Source of the DNA: Metabacillus dongyingensis
GTDB taxonomy: Bacteria; Bacillota; Bacilli; Bacillales; Bacillaceae
Assembly: GCF_019933155.2 (NCBI RefSeq)
Contig: NZ_CP082944.1
Location: 2,296,001-2,360,000 of the forward strand
Direction: 5' to 3'
DNA: 64,000 nt
How positions within the stretch are numbered: position 1 is the first letter of the stretch; each line of letters starts with the position of its first letter. The notes below the pieces were generated by a model. That model made no database searches. It saw only the letters and a list, made by a program, of their open reading frames with translations, and was not told the DNA's origin. Shown in pieces: positions 44,573-53,314 of this stretch. The position numbers were made by a program, and so were the translations under genes.

Positions 44573-46028
44573 GATTATCTACCTAACTTGGAAAAATCAT
44601 TATAAACAGCTGATCGTTCAAAATCCTTTCTTGAAGATTATTATTCCAATGACAGCCATTCTATTATTTGCACTTTTACTTTTATTAACAAAACAGGCTT
44701 TATATCCATTTATAGAATCATTTGGATTAACGGATCCAAGGATGATTCCCGTTATTTTTGTTGCCTTATTCATTAATCTATCTTTGCTAACAAGCATTTC
44801 CCTTAATATGCTGCTGCTTATTTCTCCTGAACGTAATAATATTGAACTCAGTATGCTATGGCTGCCTTTAACTGCTTTTCAAAGAAAAGCGGGATACTAC
44901 CTTCCGTTGCTTATCATAGTAACCTTTCTTTTATCCGTTTTTTATGTGCCAATTCTTTTAACTATGACTTTAGCGCTGAAATTTACATTTTTGCAAACAA
45001 TTGTGTTATTTGGCAGCATGTTTTTGCAGATTACCATGATTCTCTTTACAACATTAATTGTTTTTGAAGGTGTGAATTATCTGACAGGCCACTTGCTGAA
45101 TCTTCCATTTAACAGGGCGCTTAGTGTGTCATCAGCAGGGTTTGCCATTTTAGGAATCTTATTTTTGACTCTTGATTTGAATATGTTCCAAAGTTTATAC
45201 GTAAACATGGAGTACAACTTTTTATATCTAATGCTTATAAATCTGACTATTGTTTCAAATCTTTTCGGTGATTTTCAAGCAGGTTATGTGGTCATGGTCC
45301 ATTTATTGGCCCTATTTATCTTTCTAGTGTTTCTCTGCTGTGTACTGTTGCCTTCTTCCTTAAAAGATTCATCTGGGATTGCATTTCTTAAACGTCTTCC
45401 TTTCTCAAAAAACAAGTTTCTCTCATTTGCTGTGAAAGAATTCAAGGAAACCATCAGAAACTCTGAAAATATCTTATATGTTATCGTTTTGTCAACAATT
45501 AGTCTGTTTCTCGCATTCGTCCTGGATCTCAGCAGCTACTATGTTCTTTTGCCCATTCCAATTTGGATCATGAGCAGCTTCTTGAGCTACAGCTCTTATG
45601 GAAGAGAACAAAAGACATTTTTAATGTGGAACGCAATTCCTTATTCTTCGAAAAAATGGATATATGCAAAGCTGATTGCTAATATGTTTCTTTCTATCGG
45701 GCTAGCAACGATCCTGTTTATTGTTTTTAAAATGTCATATCCTTTACCTATACTTGAGTTTTATAAATATTTGCCGATCGGCATATTGGTTACGACTGCG
45801 GCTTATATGATTGGTGTCATTTTTCCCTACTCACCAAAACATCCTTATTCTACAGCATTTACCGCAGTAGGTGGAAGTCTGATTGCATTGCCTGCATTCC
45901 TGCTTATTTATAAGGGACTCGAATACGTCCCCCAATCAATTTATCAATATATCATTCTTTTTCTAATTGCAGTCTTTAGTTTATCTTTATATGTTATTGA
46001 TGGGTGGAAGAGAAAATATGCTGACTAA
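44547..46028 (+). CDS. ABC transporter permease of the peptide cluster
   Basis: A 493-residue integral membrane protein with about ten to twelve hydrophobic helices and no soluble domain, starting SLEISKIIYLTWKNHYKQLI. TTG 44547 follows AGAGGAA inside the end of the ATPase gene. It overlaps the next gene by 11 bases. Together with the ATPase it would export the mature peptide or give self-immunity, as SkfEF and YydIJ do. Confidence 0.82.
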   Translation: MIKSLEISKIIYLTWKNHYKQLIVQNPFLKIIIPMTAILLFALLLLLTKQALYPFIESFGLTDPRMIPVIFVALFINLSLLTSISLNMLLLISPERNNIELSMLWLPLTAFQRKAGYYLPLLIIVTFLLSVFYVPILLTMTLALKFTFLQTIVLFGSMFLQITMILFTTLIVFEGVNYLTGHLLNLPFNRALSVSSAGFAILGILFLTLDLNMFQSLYVNMEYNFLYLMLINLTIVSNLFGDFQAGYVVMVHLLALFIFLVFLCCVLLPSSLKDSSGIAFLKRLPFSKNKFLSFAVKEFKETIRNSENILYVIVLSTISLFLAFVLDLSSYYVLLPIPIWIMSSFLSYSSYGREQKTFLMWNAIPYSSKKWIYAKLIANMFLSIGLATILFIVFKMSYPLPILEFYKYLPIGILVTTAAYMIGVIFPYSPKHPYSTAFTAVGGSLIALPAFLLIYKGLEYVPQSIYQYIILFLIAVFSLSLYVIDGWKRKYAD

Positions 46029-46920
46029 TAAAAGCATTCCAGCGTTTCCTGTTGATGTCGTGCTAAAGGAGAATTGTATTGAAGATTTAGGTTTGGAGAA
46101 ACAGCATAAAATTGACCGTATGGCTTTTTATATGCTCTCCAAGATAGATGGCAAGAAGACAATTGAGGATCTGATTGAGGAAATTCATGATCATTTTTCT
46201 GATGTAAAGAAAAAACAAATTGAAAAAGACTTGATGAATGTGTTCAGCCTGCTCGAACAGCATCATCTTATAAATTTTTCCAATAAACTGCAAGATACAC
46301 TTTTGTCTTACTTTGTGACATTAACAAATCGAAAATATATTCCATCTGCTAAACGATATAACATCCAAACCCTTTCATTTCCTGCAATGGTTTTGTTTGT
46401 TTTAGTAAGGTGTGCAGCTCAGCTCCTCCCTCTTATGGTAATAGTTACGCTGTTAAGCTCCATTCCATTTATAGTAAGCAAAGAAGCTGAAGCGATGACT
46501 GTGATTTTTTATAGCCTTTGCATATTTTTTGCTATCGCGGTAAGCATCAGTATCCATGAAACCTCACATCTTTACTTTTTGAGGCGCAGCCTGCAAAAAA
46601 ATTCAATTGGCTTTTTAAAGATTGGATTTATGAGTTTTAAGATCATTCGTCCTGCGGTAAATGAACAGCTTATTGTGGCCGTCAGCGGACCAATGATAAC
46701 CGGAGGTTTCGGAATAGCTGGGGCCTGGGCATGTTTGATGATTTCTGATCCGTTTTTCCATTTAGTGGGTTTGGTTTGTTCTGGCATTTTTTTGCTTCAT
46801 TTGTTAAATTTGCTGCCTTTCTTTAATGACGGAAGTAAATTGTATAATGAAATTTTTGATCAGCATAACAAAAGTACATCGCCTCCTTCTAAACTCAGAA
46901 AAAAACGCTACTCATTTTAG
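46018..46920 (+). CDS. PqqD-like recognition domain fused to an M50 membrane metalloprotease
   Basis: 300 residues from ATG 46018. Residues 10-90 look like a PqqD-type RiPP recognition element (DVVLKENCIEDL, FYMLSKIDGKKTIEDLIEEI, FSLLEQHHLI). The rest is membrane-embedded with HETSH (180-184), the zinc HExxH of site-2 proteases, and NLLPFFNDG (264-272), the N-x-x-P-x-x-x-x-D-G motif. It should bind the precursor through its N-terminus and cut it in or near the membrane, as B. subtilis YydH/EpeP does for EpeX. All catalytic residues are present. Confidence 0.85.
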   Translation: MLTNKSIPAFPVDVVLKENCIEDLGLEKQHKIDRMAFYMLSKIDGKKTIEDLIEEIHDHFSDVKKKQIEKDLMNVFSLLEQHHLINFSNKLQDTLLSYFVTLTNRKYIPSAKRYNIQTLSFPAMVLFVLVRCAAQLLPLMVIVTLLSSIPFIVSKEAEAMTVIFYSLCIFFAIAVSISIHETSHLYFLRRSLQKNSIGFLKIGFMSFKIIRPAVNEQLIVAVSGPMITGGFGIAGAWACLMISDPFFHLVGLVCSGIFLLHLLNLLPFFNDGSKLYNEIFDQHNKSTSPPSKLRKKRYSF

Positions 46921-46943
46921 TTATACGAAACGGGGAAATAGAT

Positions 46944-47225
46944 ATGAAGATGTATACGAAAGTTTTATTTTCAGCTGTAATAGTTTCACTCATACTAATG
47001 GCTATTTTCTTTACAGTTATTACGCTATATTCTCTTTTTACATTTCAATCATTCAGTCTAGGTGATTTCTATAAATTAGAAATTACTAAAGAGCCTGCAA
47101 GCTTTAATTTGGAAGCCTCAGAGGGAATGATATACCTGTTTGGAATCACAACCTTGTTTTTCATCATCCTGTTTTCTATCTCCCAAATGATTAAATCGAG
47201 AATGGCTAATGCAAATGAAAAATAG
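46944..47225 (+). CDS. Two-helix membrane protein of the peptide cluster
   Basis: 93 residues with an N-terminal helix (VLFSAVIVSLILMAIFF), an extracytoplasmic loop of about 35 residues and a C-terminal helix (YLFGITTLFFIILFSI) ending in a basic tail. ACGGGGAAATAG before the ATG. Overlaps the oxidoreductase by 17 bases. Could be the immunity protein or a transporter accessory; family unknown. Confidence 0.7.
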   Translation: MKMYTKVLFSAVIVSLILMAIFFTVITLYSLFTFQSFSLGDFYKLEITKEPASFNLEASEGMIYLFGITTLFFIILFSISQMIKSRMANANEK

Positions 47226-47829
47226 AAAGATAATAGCATGTCTGGTAATCATTACAATTCTCTTGTTTATAGCAGGAGTTGGCAACCTATTAATGTCTTC
47301 AAATTCTTCGGTAGCTTCAACTAAAATAAGTAGTGAAGAATTAATTGAAAATGGGTATGCTTTCGGTGACTCGGATGCCCCAATAACATTGATAGAATAT
47401 ACAAATTTTCAATGTACATACTGCAAAGAGCAGCATTCAGAACTTAATGAGGAAGTGGAAAGACTAATTAACGATGGAAAGCTCTACTATCTGATGAAGC
47501 ATGTATCTATTGAAGCTTATAAAAATGCTGAAATTGTAAATGAAAGAGTCAATGCTATTTCAGATAAGGACAGCCAGCTCAGTGTAATAAATAGGGTGTT
47601 TAAAGAACAGGAACAATGGAGTGAAAAAAATGCAGGTGAACTTGAAAGGTATTTTGAGAACGCAAATCTCCAAGAAAAGAATCCTGTCAAGATTAAAGGG
47701 AAATTGGAATCTGAAGTGAAAAAACTCGGAATTACATCAACTCCGACAACTATTATTAATGGACAAAAGTTTCAAGGGACATTAAAAAAAGAGGAGTTTC
47801 TCAAGTACATTGAAACAGAATTGGAATAA
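47209..47829 (+). CDS. DsbA-like membrane-anchored thiol-disulfide oxidoreductase
   Basis: 206 residues. N-terminal anchor (IIACLVIITILLFIAGVG), then a thioredoxin fold with DAPITLIEYTNFQCTYCKEQ (CxxC at 69-72) and the cis-proline loop TSTPTTI. This is the BdbD/DsbA layout that oxidises exported substrates. The VKOR-like partner overlaps its end. In this operon the obvious substrate is the two-cysteine peptide. Confidence 0.88.
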   Translation: MQMKNRKIIACLVIITILLFIAGVGNLLMSSNSSVASTKISSEELIENGYAFGDSDAPITLIEYTNFQCTYCKEQHSELNEEVERLINDGKLYYLMKHVSIEAYKNAEIVNERVNAISDKDSQLSVINRVFKEQEQWSEKNAGELERYFENANLQEKNPVKIKGKLESEVKKLGITSTPTTIINGQKFQGTLKKEEFLKYIETELE

Positions 47830-48271
47830 TCTTAAAGGTTTGTTTCTCTTATTTCTAGTTATCGGGTTTTGTGTTAGTACATATCTTTATCTTAGCAGTT
47901 TACTGAATGTCCCAATTGCCTGTCCTATAATTGATAGCACCAGCTGCATGAAAGTGAATGAAAGTCCTTATAGCAGGTTTCATGGAATGCCTGTATCGCT
48001 TCTGGGGATAATTGGCTATTCCATGCTATTAATAAATTTACCTTTGATTGATAAACGATGGGGGTTTTTATCCTTCTGCCTAATGATAATGAGTGCATTA
48101 GCATTTAGCGTGTACCTTATGACTGTCAGTATTTTTGTAATCAAAGCGCTCTGTATATGGTGTGCTGTTTCTGCTGGGATCATTTGTATAATTGCTGGAT
48201 TATGCATATGGAATATCTTGAGCTGTTGGGCTGACTATTTTCCATTACTCAAACATACGGATGATGCATAA
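47810..48271 (+). CDS. Vitamin K epoxide reductase family (VKOR) disulfide generator
   Basis: 153 residues, four to five helices. CPIIDSTSCMKVNESPYSRF (C38, C46) is the luminal loop pair with the conserved serine and Tyr-Ser; GMPVSLLGIIGY follows; CIWC (115-118) is the quinone-side active site. It would reoxidise the DsbA-like protein with quinone. TTG 47810 overlaps the previous gene by 20 bases. Last gene of the cluster; a terminator follows. Confidence 0.88.
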   Translation: MKQNWNNLKGLFLLFLVIGFCVSTYLYLSSLLNVPIACPIIDSTSCMKVNESPYSRFHGMPVSLLGIIGYSMLLINLPLIDKRWGFLSFCLMIMSALAFSVYLMTVSIFVIKALCIWCAVSAGIICIIAGLCIWNILSCWADYFPLLKHTDDA

Positions 48272-48282
48272 AACGTTCATGT

Positions 48283-48310
48283 AGCCACAGTCCATGTCAC
48301 TGTGGTTTTT
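48283..48310 (+). terminator. Terminator of the peptide cluster
   Basis: CCACAGT/ACTGTGG stem, seven-base loop, TTTTT. Confidence 0.85.
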
Positions 48311-48361
48311 ATTATTTTACAGCTTGCTATCATTGCCCAGTAAGGCTTTAAAAAGTGCTCA

Positions 48362-48392
48362 TCTTCAACAATCGGGCATTTAATGGAATAAG
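48362..48392 (+). repeat. Dispersed repeat, minimal unit
   Basis: CTTCAACAATCGGGCATTTAATGGAATAAG: two ends, no central module. It stands between the peptide cluster and the ger operon in the 330-base gap 48272-48603. Confidence 0.8.
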
Positions 48393-48603
48393 ATGTTGCT
48401 TAGAACCCCATTTTTATACAGCTCTCAGGCACATATGGAGTACCCTCAAGTGTGAAAATCAGGTGGAAATTTAAATTTCTATGACTTATCTCAAAAATAT
48501 TCGTAATCCCTCTCCTCTTAAAATCTAAATCATAATTAAGATTATTCCGGGAAACATAATAATGTTCTAACATGTATGGCATTTCATCTAAAGGGGATTT
48601 ATC

Positions 48604-50058
48604 GTGTTCCGAAAAAATAATAATATTATTCCAATAAGCGAGAATGTAGATGAAAACATCAAAACCCTAGAAAATGAATTCGGAAACAGTGCCGATTTAT
48701 CTATTAGAAAACTCAATTTTTCCACTAATATAAATGTATCCATCATACATATTGAAGGTATCGTAGACGAACAAAGCATGAATGAAAATGTGATTAAGCC
48801 AATTATACAACTTCTTAAAGAAATCGAGTCTGCCAATACTACAAAAGACTTGGCAGATCATATCATTCAAATTATATCTGCAGCCTCCATCACTATTATT
48901 TTAGACTGGTCTGAACTCTTAGATCGTATTTTGGCCGGATGTACAGTGATTTTGATAAATGGCTGCTCAAAGGCAATAGCTGTTGGTACACAAAAAATTC
49001 AATCTCGTTCTATTACTGAACCAACTACCCAAACAGTAATTAAAGGACCGAAGGATAGCTTTACAGAGAATATAAGTACAAACATTTCATTAGTTCGTGC
49101 TCGAATTCAAAATTCTAAATTAAGGCTTGAACGTACAAAAGTAGGAAGTGTGACAAAAACGGATATTGGCATTATGTATATTGAGGGAATTGCGGATAAG
49201 AACATGGTTATAGAAGCTGTGTCTAGGATAAAGAAGATTGAGATAGACGGCATACTTGATTCCAATTATATAGAAGAGGTAGTCCGAGACAACAGAAAAA
49301 CAATTTTTCCTCTTCTGCAAAATTCTGAGAGGCCGGATACTGTTGTTGCGAATTTATTAGAAGGCAGAATTGTTATTCTCATACAAGGAACACCATTTGT
49401 CTTAATTTTACCGGTCTATTTCATCCAGTTTTTTCAATCACCAGAAGATTATTATGAAAACAATATTTTTAGTTCTTTTTTACGATTAATTCGAATTGGC
49501 TCATTTTTTGTGAATATGTACGCGTCTGCTATCTATTTAGCTTTAATTACACACCATCATGGATTAATCCCCACTACATTAATGGTTTCGTTAATGGCCC
49601 AAAGAGAAAGGGTTCCTTTTCCGGCAATCGTTGAATTAATAATAATGGAACTTGCATTTGAAGTGCTAAGAGAGGCTGGAGTACGTATGCCTAGAGCAAT
49701 TGGTCCTGCTGTTTCCATTGTAGGAGCACTCATTTTAGGTCAAGCAGCGGTTGAGGCTGGATTTGTTTCTGCTGCAATTGTTATCATTGTAGCCACTTCT
49801 GCCATTAGTAGCTTTACGATTCCGAATACAAGTATTGTAAATGTTGCGAGAGGGCTGCGTTTTATAATTATTTTCAGCTCTGCTTTTATTGGTTTTTATG
49901 GAATTTTACTAATTTCATTATGTATTTTACTGCATATATGTAGTTTACGATCGTTAGGTGTACCTTATTTCGCTCCTTTTGCACCTTTAAGAATAGGTGG
50001 ACAAAGAGATGGTTTAATTCGTTTTCCAATCTTTTCGCGCTTAAGAAATCACCGGTAA
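48604..50058 (+). CDS. Spore germinant receptor A subunit (GerA/GerKA family)
   Basis: 484 residues from GTG 48604 (AAGGGGAT upstream). N-terminal soluble part of about 280 residues with two repeated halves, each containing an INxSLVRxRI-like or NFSTNINVSIIHIEGI strand, then LLEGRIVILIQGTPFVLILP and five to six helices (GVRMPRAIGPAVSIVGALIL is a family hallmark). Inner-membrane subunit that senses germinants and likely forms the ion channel. Expect a forespore sigma-G promoter; I did not find a convincing one. Confidence 0.93.
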   Translation: MFRKNNNIIPISENVDENIKTLENEFGNSADLSIRKLNFSTNINVSIIHIEGIVDEQSMNENVIKPIIQLLKEIESANTTKDLADHIIQIISAASITIILDWSELLDRILAGCTVILINGCSKAIAVGTQKIQSRSITEPTTQTVIKGPKDSFTENISTNISLVRARIQNSKLRLERTKVGSVTKTDIGIMYIEGIADKNMVIEAVSRIKKIEIDGILDSNYIEEVVRDNRKTIFPLLQNSERPDTVVANLLEGRIVILIQGTPFVLILPVYFIQFFQSPEDYYENNIFSSFLRLIRIGSFFVNMYASAIYLALITHHHGLIPTTLMVSLMAQRERVPFPAIVELIIMELAFEVLREAGVRMPRAIGPAVSIVGALILGQAAVEAGFVSAAIVIIVATSAISSFTIPNTSIVNVARGLRFIIIFSSAFIGFYGILLISLCILLHICSLRSLGVPYFAPFAPLRIGGQRDGLIRFPIFSRLRNHR

Positions 50059-50101
50059 ATAAATCAAATGAAACTCGAGTGAATATAAGAAGGGATCAAA
50101 A

Positions 50102-51277
50102 ATGAAGAAAATCTACACAATGCTTTTATGTATGATGTTGCTTACTGGATGTTCCAACTATAGAGAATTAAATGAATTAGGTCTGATTATTGCTATGGGA
50201 ATCGATCATTCTCAGGAAAATAATAATGGTTACAGGGTTACCTATCAAGTGGTAAACCCCAGTCAATTCTCTTCAACAGGTGATGCAAATGGAATACCGG
50301 TTATTAATTATTCGGTAGAAGCTAAATCTATATATGAAGCATATCGTTTGGCAACTACGATCATACCGAGAGAAAATAACATCTCACATCTATCTCTAAT
50401 AGTTATTGGTGAAGAGGTGGCGAGAGACGGACTGAATTTATTATTTGATGCGTTTGAAAGAGGGGAAAATGCAAGAACGTATATGCCGGTTTTTATTGCA
50501 AGAGGTTCGTCTGCTGAAGACATTTTAGGGGTAATTGAACCTATTGAGTCAAATCCAACAAAAAGCATCATTAGTACAAGTGAAAACAATCAAAAAATGT
50601 ATGGGGTTGCAAAGGTCATGCCTGTATATGAAGTCATTTCTGCTTTATCCAGTGAAGGAACAAACCTTCTATTAACTGGGATTAAATTAAATAAGGAACT
50701 AAAATCGAGAAACCAAACTGAAAATTTACAAGATATAGAACCATCTATTATAGAAATTAATGGTTTAGCGATTTTTAATAAAGATAAATTAATGAATTGG
50801 TACGATAGAGAAATGGCTCGTACTGCTCATTTAATTCTATCAGAAGTAGACAGTACGTCGTTTCCCATATCCTGTGATGGAAATAAGCACATTACATTTA
50901 CAGCCAAAGGAATTAAGAGTACGATTAAAACTGTTATAAAACCTAGTCCAGCTTTACAAGTTAACGTAACAATAAACGGTGAAATCGGTGAAACAAATTG
51001 CAATATTGATATTAGTAAAACAAAAGTGCTGAAAAAATTGGAAAGTGATTTGGAAAAAGAAGTTATAAACCAAATAAAACAAACAATTCAATTCGCACAA
51101 GAGGCTGAATCAGATGTTTTTGGGTTTGGAAATAAACTATCAAAGGAAAATCCTGAATATTGGAAAAAACATAAAAAAGAGTGGGACAAAATATTCGCTA
51201 ATGCAGGTGTCGATGTTCATGTGAATACTTCTATATATAATTCAGGAATGTTAACGGATCCCTATGAAACAAAATAA
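50102..51277 (+). CDS. Germinant receptor C subunit, Ger(x)C lipoprotein
   Basis: 391 residues. Signal ending LLTGC (lipobox) near residue 17, then the family opener NYRELNELGLIIAMGIDHS. Three-domain lipoprotein on the outer face of the spore inner membrane. AAGAAGGGATCAAAA before the ATG. Follows gerA by 43 bases and precedes gerB by 17. Confidence 0.93.
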   Translation: MKKIYTMLLCMMLLTGCSNYRELNELGLIIAMGIDHSQENNNGYRVTYQVVNPSQFSSTGDANGIPVINYSVEAKSIYEAYRLATTIIPRENNISHLSLIVIGEEVARDGLNLLFDAFERGENARTYMPVFIARGSSAEDILGVIEPIESNPTKSIISTSENNQKMYGVAKVMPVYEVISALSSEGTNLLLTGIKLNKELKSRNQTENLQDIEPSIIEINGLAIFNKDKLMNWYDREMARTAHLILSEVDSTSFPISCDGNKHITFTAKGIKSTIKTVIKPSPALQVNVTINGEIGETNCNIDISKTKVLKKLESDLEKEVINQIKQTIQFAQEAESDVFGFGNKLSKENPEYWKKHKKEWDKIFANAGVDVHVNTSIYNSGMLTDPYETK

Positions 51278-51294
51278 CAAAGAGGTGATTTGTT

Positions 51295-52398
51295 TTGTCC
51301 AAAATAAAAATTGATGGCATTCAATTATTCTGTATTATGGTTCTTTTCATGTTTGGGACAGCGGTTTTTTTAGATTTAGGCAGTGGAGCAAAACAAGATG
51401 CGTGGATCGTAACTCTAATCTCACCTTTTGCAGGGTTGATCTTGTTTACAGTTTATGTACAACTCCACAAGCGTTTTCCAGATTTACCCTTAACGGAATA
51501 TGTTAGGAAGATATGGGGGAAATATATTGGAGGCATAATAGGTTACTTTTATATCATTTATTTTATTTATATCGCATCAAGAGTTTTACGAGACTTTGAG
51601 GAATTATTAATTAGTGCGCCATACAATAATACTTCGATTATTACAATTGGTATTTGTATGACGTTTGTCTTAATCTACTCAGTGAATTTAGGTATAGAAG
51701 TATTCACAAGGGCAGCTTGTATATGTTTTATTATGGTTGCTTTCACTTTATTTATATTAAATATCTTTTATGTAATAGGTGATTTAATCCATTTTGAAAA
51801 TGTAAAACCCATTCTTGCAGACGGATGGAAACCGATACTAAAGGAATTAATACCGTTAAATATAACGGTTCCTTATGGGGAATTAATTATTCTCTCTATG
51901 ATATTTCCTTATATAAATAAACAAACGAAATTAATAAAGGTTGGAAGTATGGCGGTTGTATTCGTGGGTTTGTATTTAACATTAAACACACTTTTATTAA
52001 TTTGCATACTGGGTACTGACGTCCAATCAAGATCTGCATTTCCTGCCCTTACAGCAGTTAGCTATATAAATATTGCGGGATTTATCCAGCGATTAGATAC
52101 TTTTGTCATTCTATTAGTTGTGATCTTAGCATTTATAAAAGTATCAATATTTTTCTTTTGTGCAGTCATTGGAATGAACAACTTGTTCAAATTAAAACCC
52201 AGTTTGTTTTCTACTTATTTTGTAGGAGCAATCATTTATATATCGTCAATTATCATTGCACCTAGTTACCAAAACCATTTAGATGAAGGGCTAAAAAAAG
52301 TTCCTTATCTTCTTCATATACCTTTTCAAATAGTTATCCCGGCACTATTATTAATTACAGTTTTTATAAAAGGAAAAATAAAACAAGTTCTTTCATAA
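51295..52398 (+). CDS. Germinant receptor B subunit (GerB/GerKB, APC-like permease)
   Basis: 367 residues with ten hydrophobic helices, beginning KIKIDGIQLFCIMVLFMFGT, the usual GerB start, and containing PLTEYVRKIWGKYIGG. It binds the germinant in the receptor. AAAGAGGTG before TTG 51295. Operon order A-C-B is a known variant of the usual A-B-C. Confidence 0.93.
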   Translation: MSKIKIDGIQLFCIMVLFMFGTAVFLDLGSGAKQDAWIVTLISPFAGLILFTVYVQLHKRFPDLPLTEYVRKIWGKYIGGIIGYFYIIYFIYIASRVLRDFEELLISAPYNNTSIITIGICMTFVLIYSVNLGIEVFTRAACICFIMVAFTLFILNIFYVIGDLIHFENVKPILADGWKPILKELIPLNITVPYGELIILSMIFPYINKQTKLIKVGSMAVVFVGLYLTLNTLLLICILGTDVQSRSAFPALTAVSYINIAGFIQRLDTFVILLVVILAFIKVSIFFFCAVIGMNNLFKLKPSLFSTYFVGAIIYISSIIIAPSYQNHLDEGLKKVPYLLHIPFQIVIPALLLITVFIKGKIKQVLS

Positions 52399-52410
52399 AA
52401 TCAATGGAGG

Positions 52411-52623
52411 TTATTTCTTACCGCGTACATGGTACCAAAATAATCGCAGAAATATAGCAATAAAAATCGAGATAAGAAAATAATCTTCACCTCTTGCTAC
52501 TTTCAAAATTTTTTTAAGACTAAACCAAGATACATATATATCATTACCTTGTACTATGTCCAGAAAGACAATAAGAACGAAAGTACTAATCAATATGGAG
52601 ATAAGAATGCCTAACGCAAGCAT
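52411..52623 (-). CDS. Two-helix protein, possible germinant-receptor D-subunit-like
   Basis: 70 residues on the minus strand, convergent with gerB and only 12 bases from its stop. ATG 52623 follows GAGGGTG. Helices: MLALGILISILISTFVLIVF and DYFLISIFIAIFLRLFWY, then a basic end. Size and two-helix layout fit the small D proteins coded next to several ger operons, which modulate receptor activity. Opposite orientation is unusual for such a gene, so the link is an inference from position. Confidence 0.6.
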   Translation of the reverse strand: MLALGILISILISTFVLIVFLDIVQGNDIYVSWFSLKKILKVARGEDYFLISIFIAIFLRLFWYHVRGKK

Positions 52624-52980
52624 ATGAATCACCCTCAAGCTTTTATGTATTTGTAAAAAGGAAATCTAAAAGAATTTATGATCACATGTTTACTTGAATA
52701 TGTTTAACATGTTTTATCATTCATAACCAATATCTAAGTCGTTTTATCCATTATGAAAATAAACTTCTATAACTCCGAAAAACGACAATACAAAAGAAGA
52801 CACATCTCATTCGTTTTAAAATAATGAAGAGAGCCGCAAAATATAGAAAAGACCGATTCACCTCCCCTTGCTATACTAAGTTAGAGATAAATATTTTCTT
52901 CAATATTACTTGACGGGAATATTCCTGTTCGTTTATATTTTAATCAAAGGAATATAATTCTAATATATCGTGGTGTAAAG
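52624..52980. other. Intergenic stretch before the arsR gene
   Basis: No gene is seen. 'ATGAAAATAAACTTCTATAA' at about 52754 is also present at about 18148. The promoter of the arsR-AHSA1 pair should be in 52900-52975 (AT-rich, GGAATATAATTCTAATAT). Confidence 0.45.
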
Positions 52981-53301
52981 ATGAATACTACATTATTAAG
53001 TGCTCTTGCCGAGCCAAATCGATTAAGGATTGTTGAACTCCTTAGAGACGGACCTCTCACCGTGGGAGAAATTGCAGACCGACTTCAGATTCGCCAGCCA
53101 TTGGCATCTAAACATCTAAGTGTGCTTTATAAATCAGGGGTGGTGGAATTTTATGCGGAAGCAAATCGTCGAATTTATAAGCTTCGTTCAGAACCCTTTA
53201 AGGCATTAAACATTTGGTTGGAGCAGTATCGTGAAATATGGGAAGAAAAACTCGACAGCTTGGAACTTTATCTGAAGGAGTTACAAAATAAAAAACAATA
53301 A
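52981..53301 (+). CDS. ArsR-family winged-helix regulator
   Basis: 106 residues: LSALAEPNRLRIVELLRDGP, LTVGEIADRLQIRQPLASKHLSVL (recognition helix), then a C-terminal helix. No metal-binding Cys motif, so it belongs to the metal-independent group that is commonly paired with AHSA1 proteins. Fourteen bases before the AHSA1 gene. The ribosome site is weak. Confidence 0.9.
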   Translation: MNTTLLSALAEPNRLRIVELLRDGPLTVGEIADRLQIRQPLASKHLSVLYKSGVVEFYAEANRRIYKLRSEPFKALNIWLEQYREIWEEKLDSLELYLKELQNKKQ

Positions 53302-53314
53302 TTGGAGGAATAAA

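Noticed and set aside
43438..48271. Cluster as an skf (sporulation killing factor) or yyd (EPE) operon
   Set aside because: There is no radical-SAM enzyme and the peptide shows no similarity to SkfA or YydF; only the ABC pair and M50 protease are comparable.
48400..48582. Minus-strand 60-codon frame before gerA
   Set aside because: No ribosome site and no recognisable motif; could be a shadow or relic in the ger promoter region.
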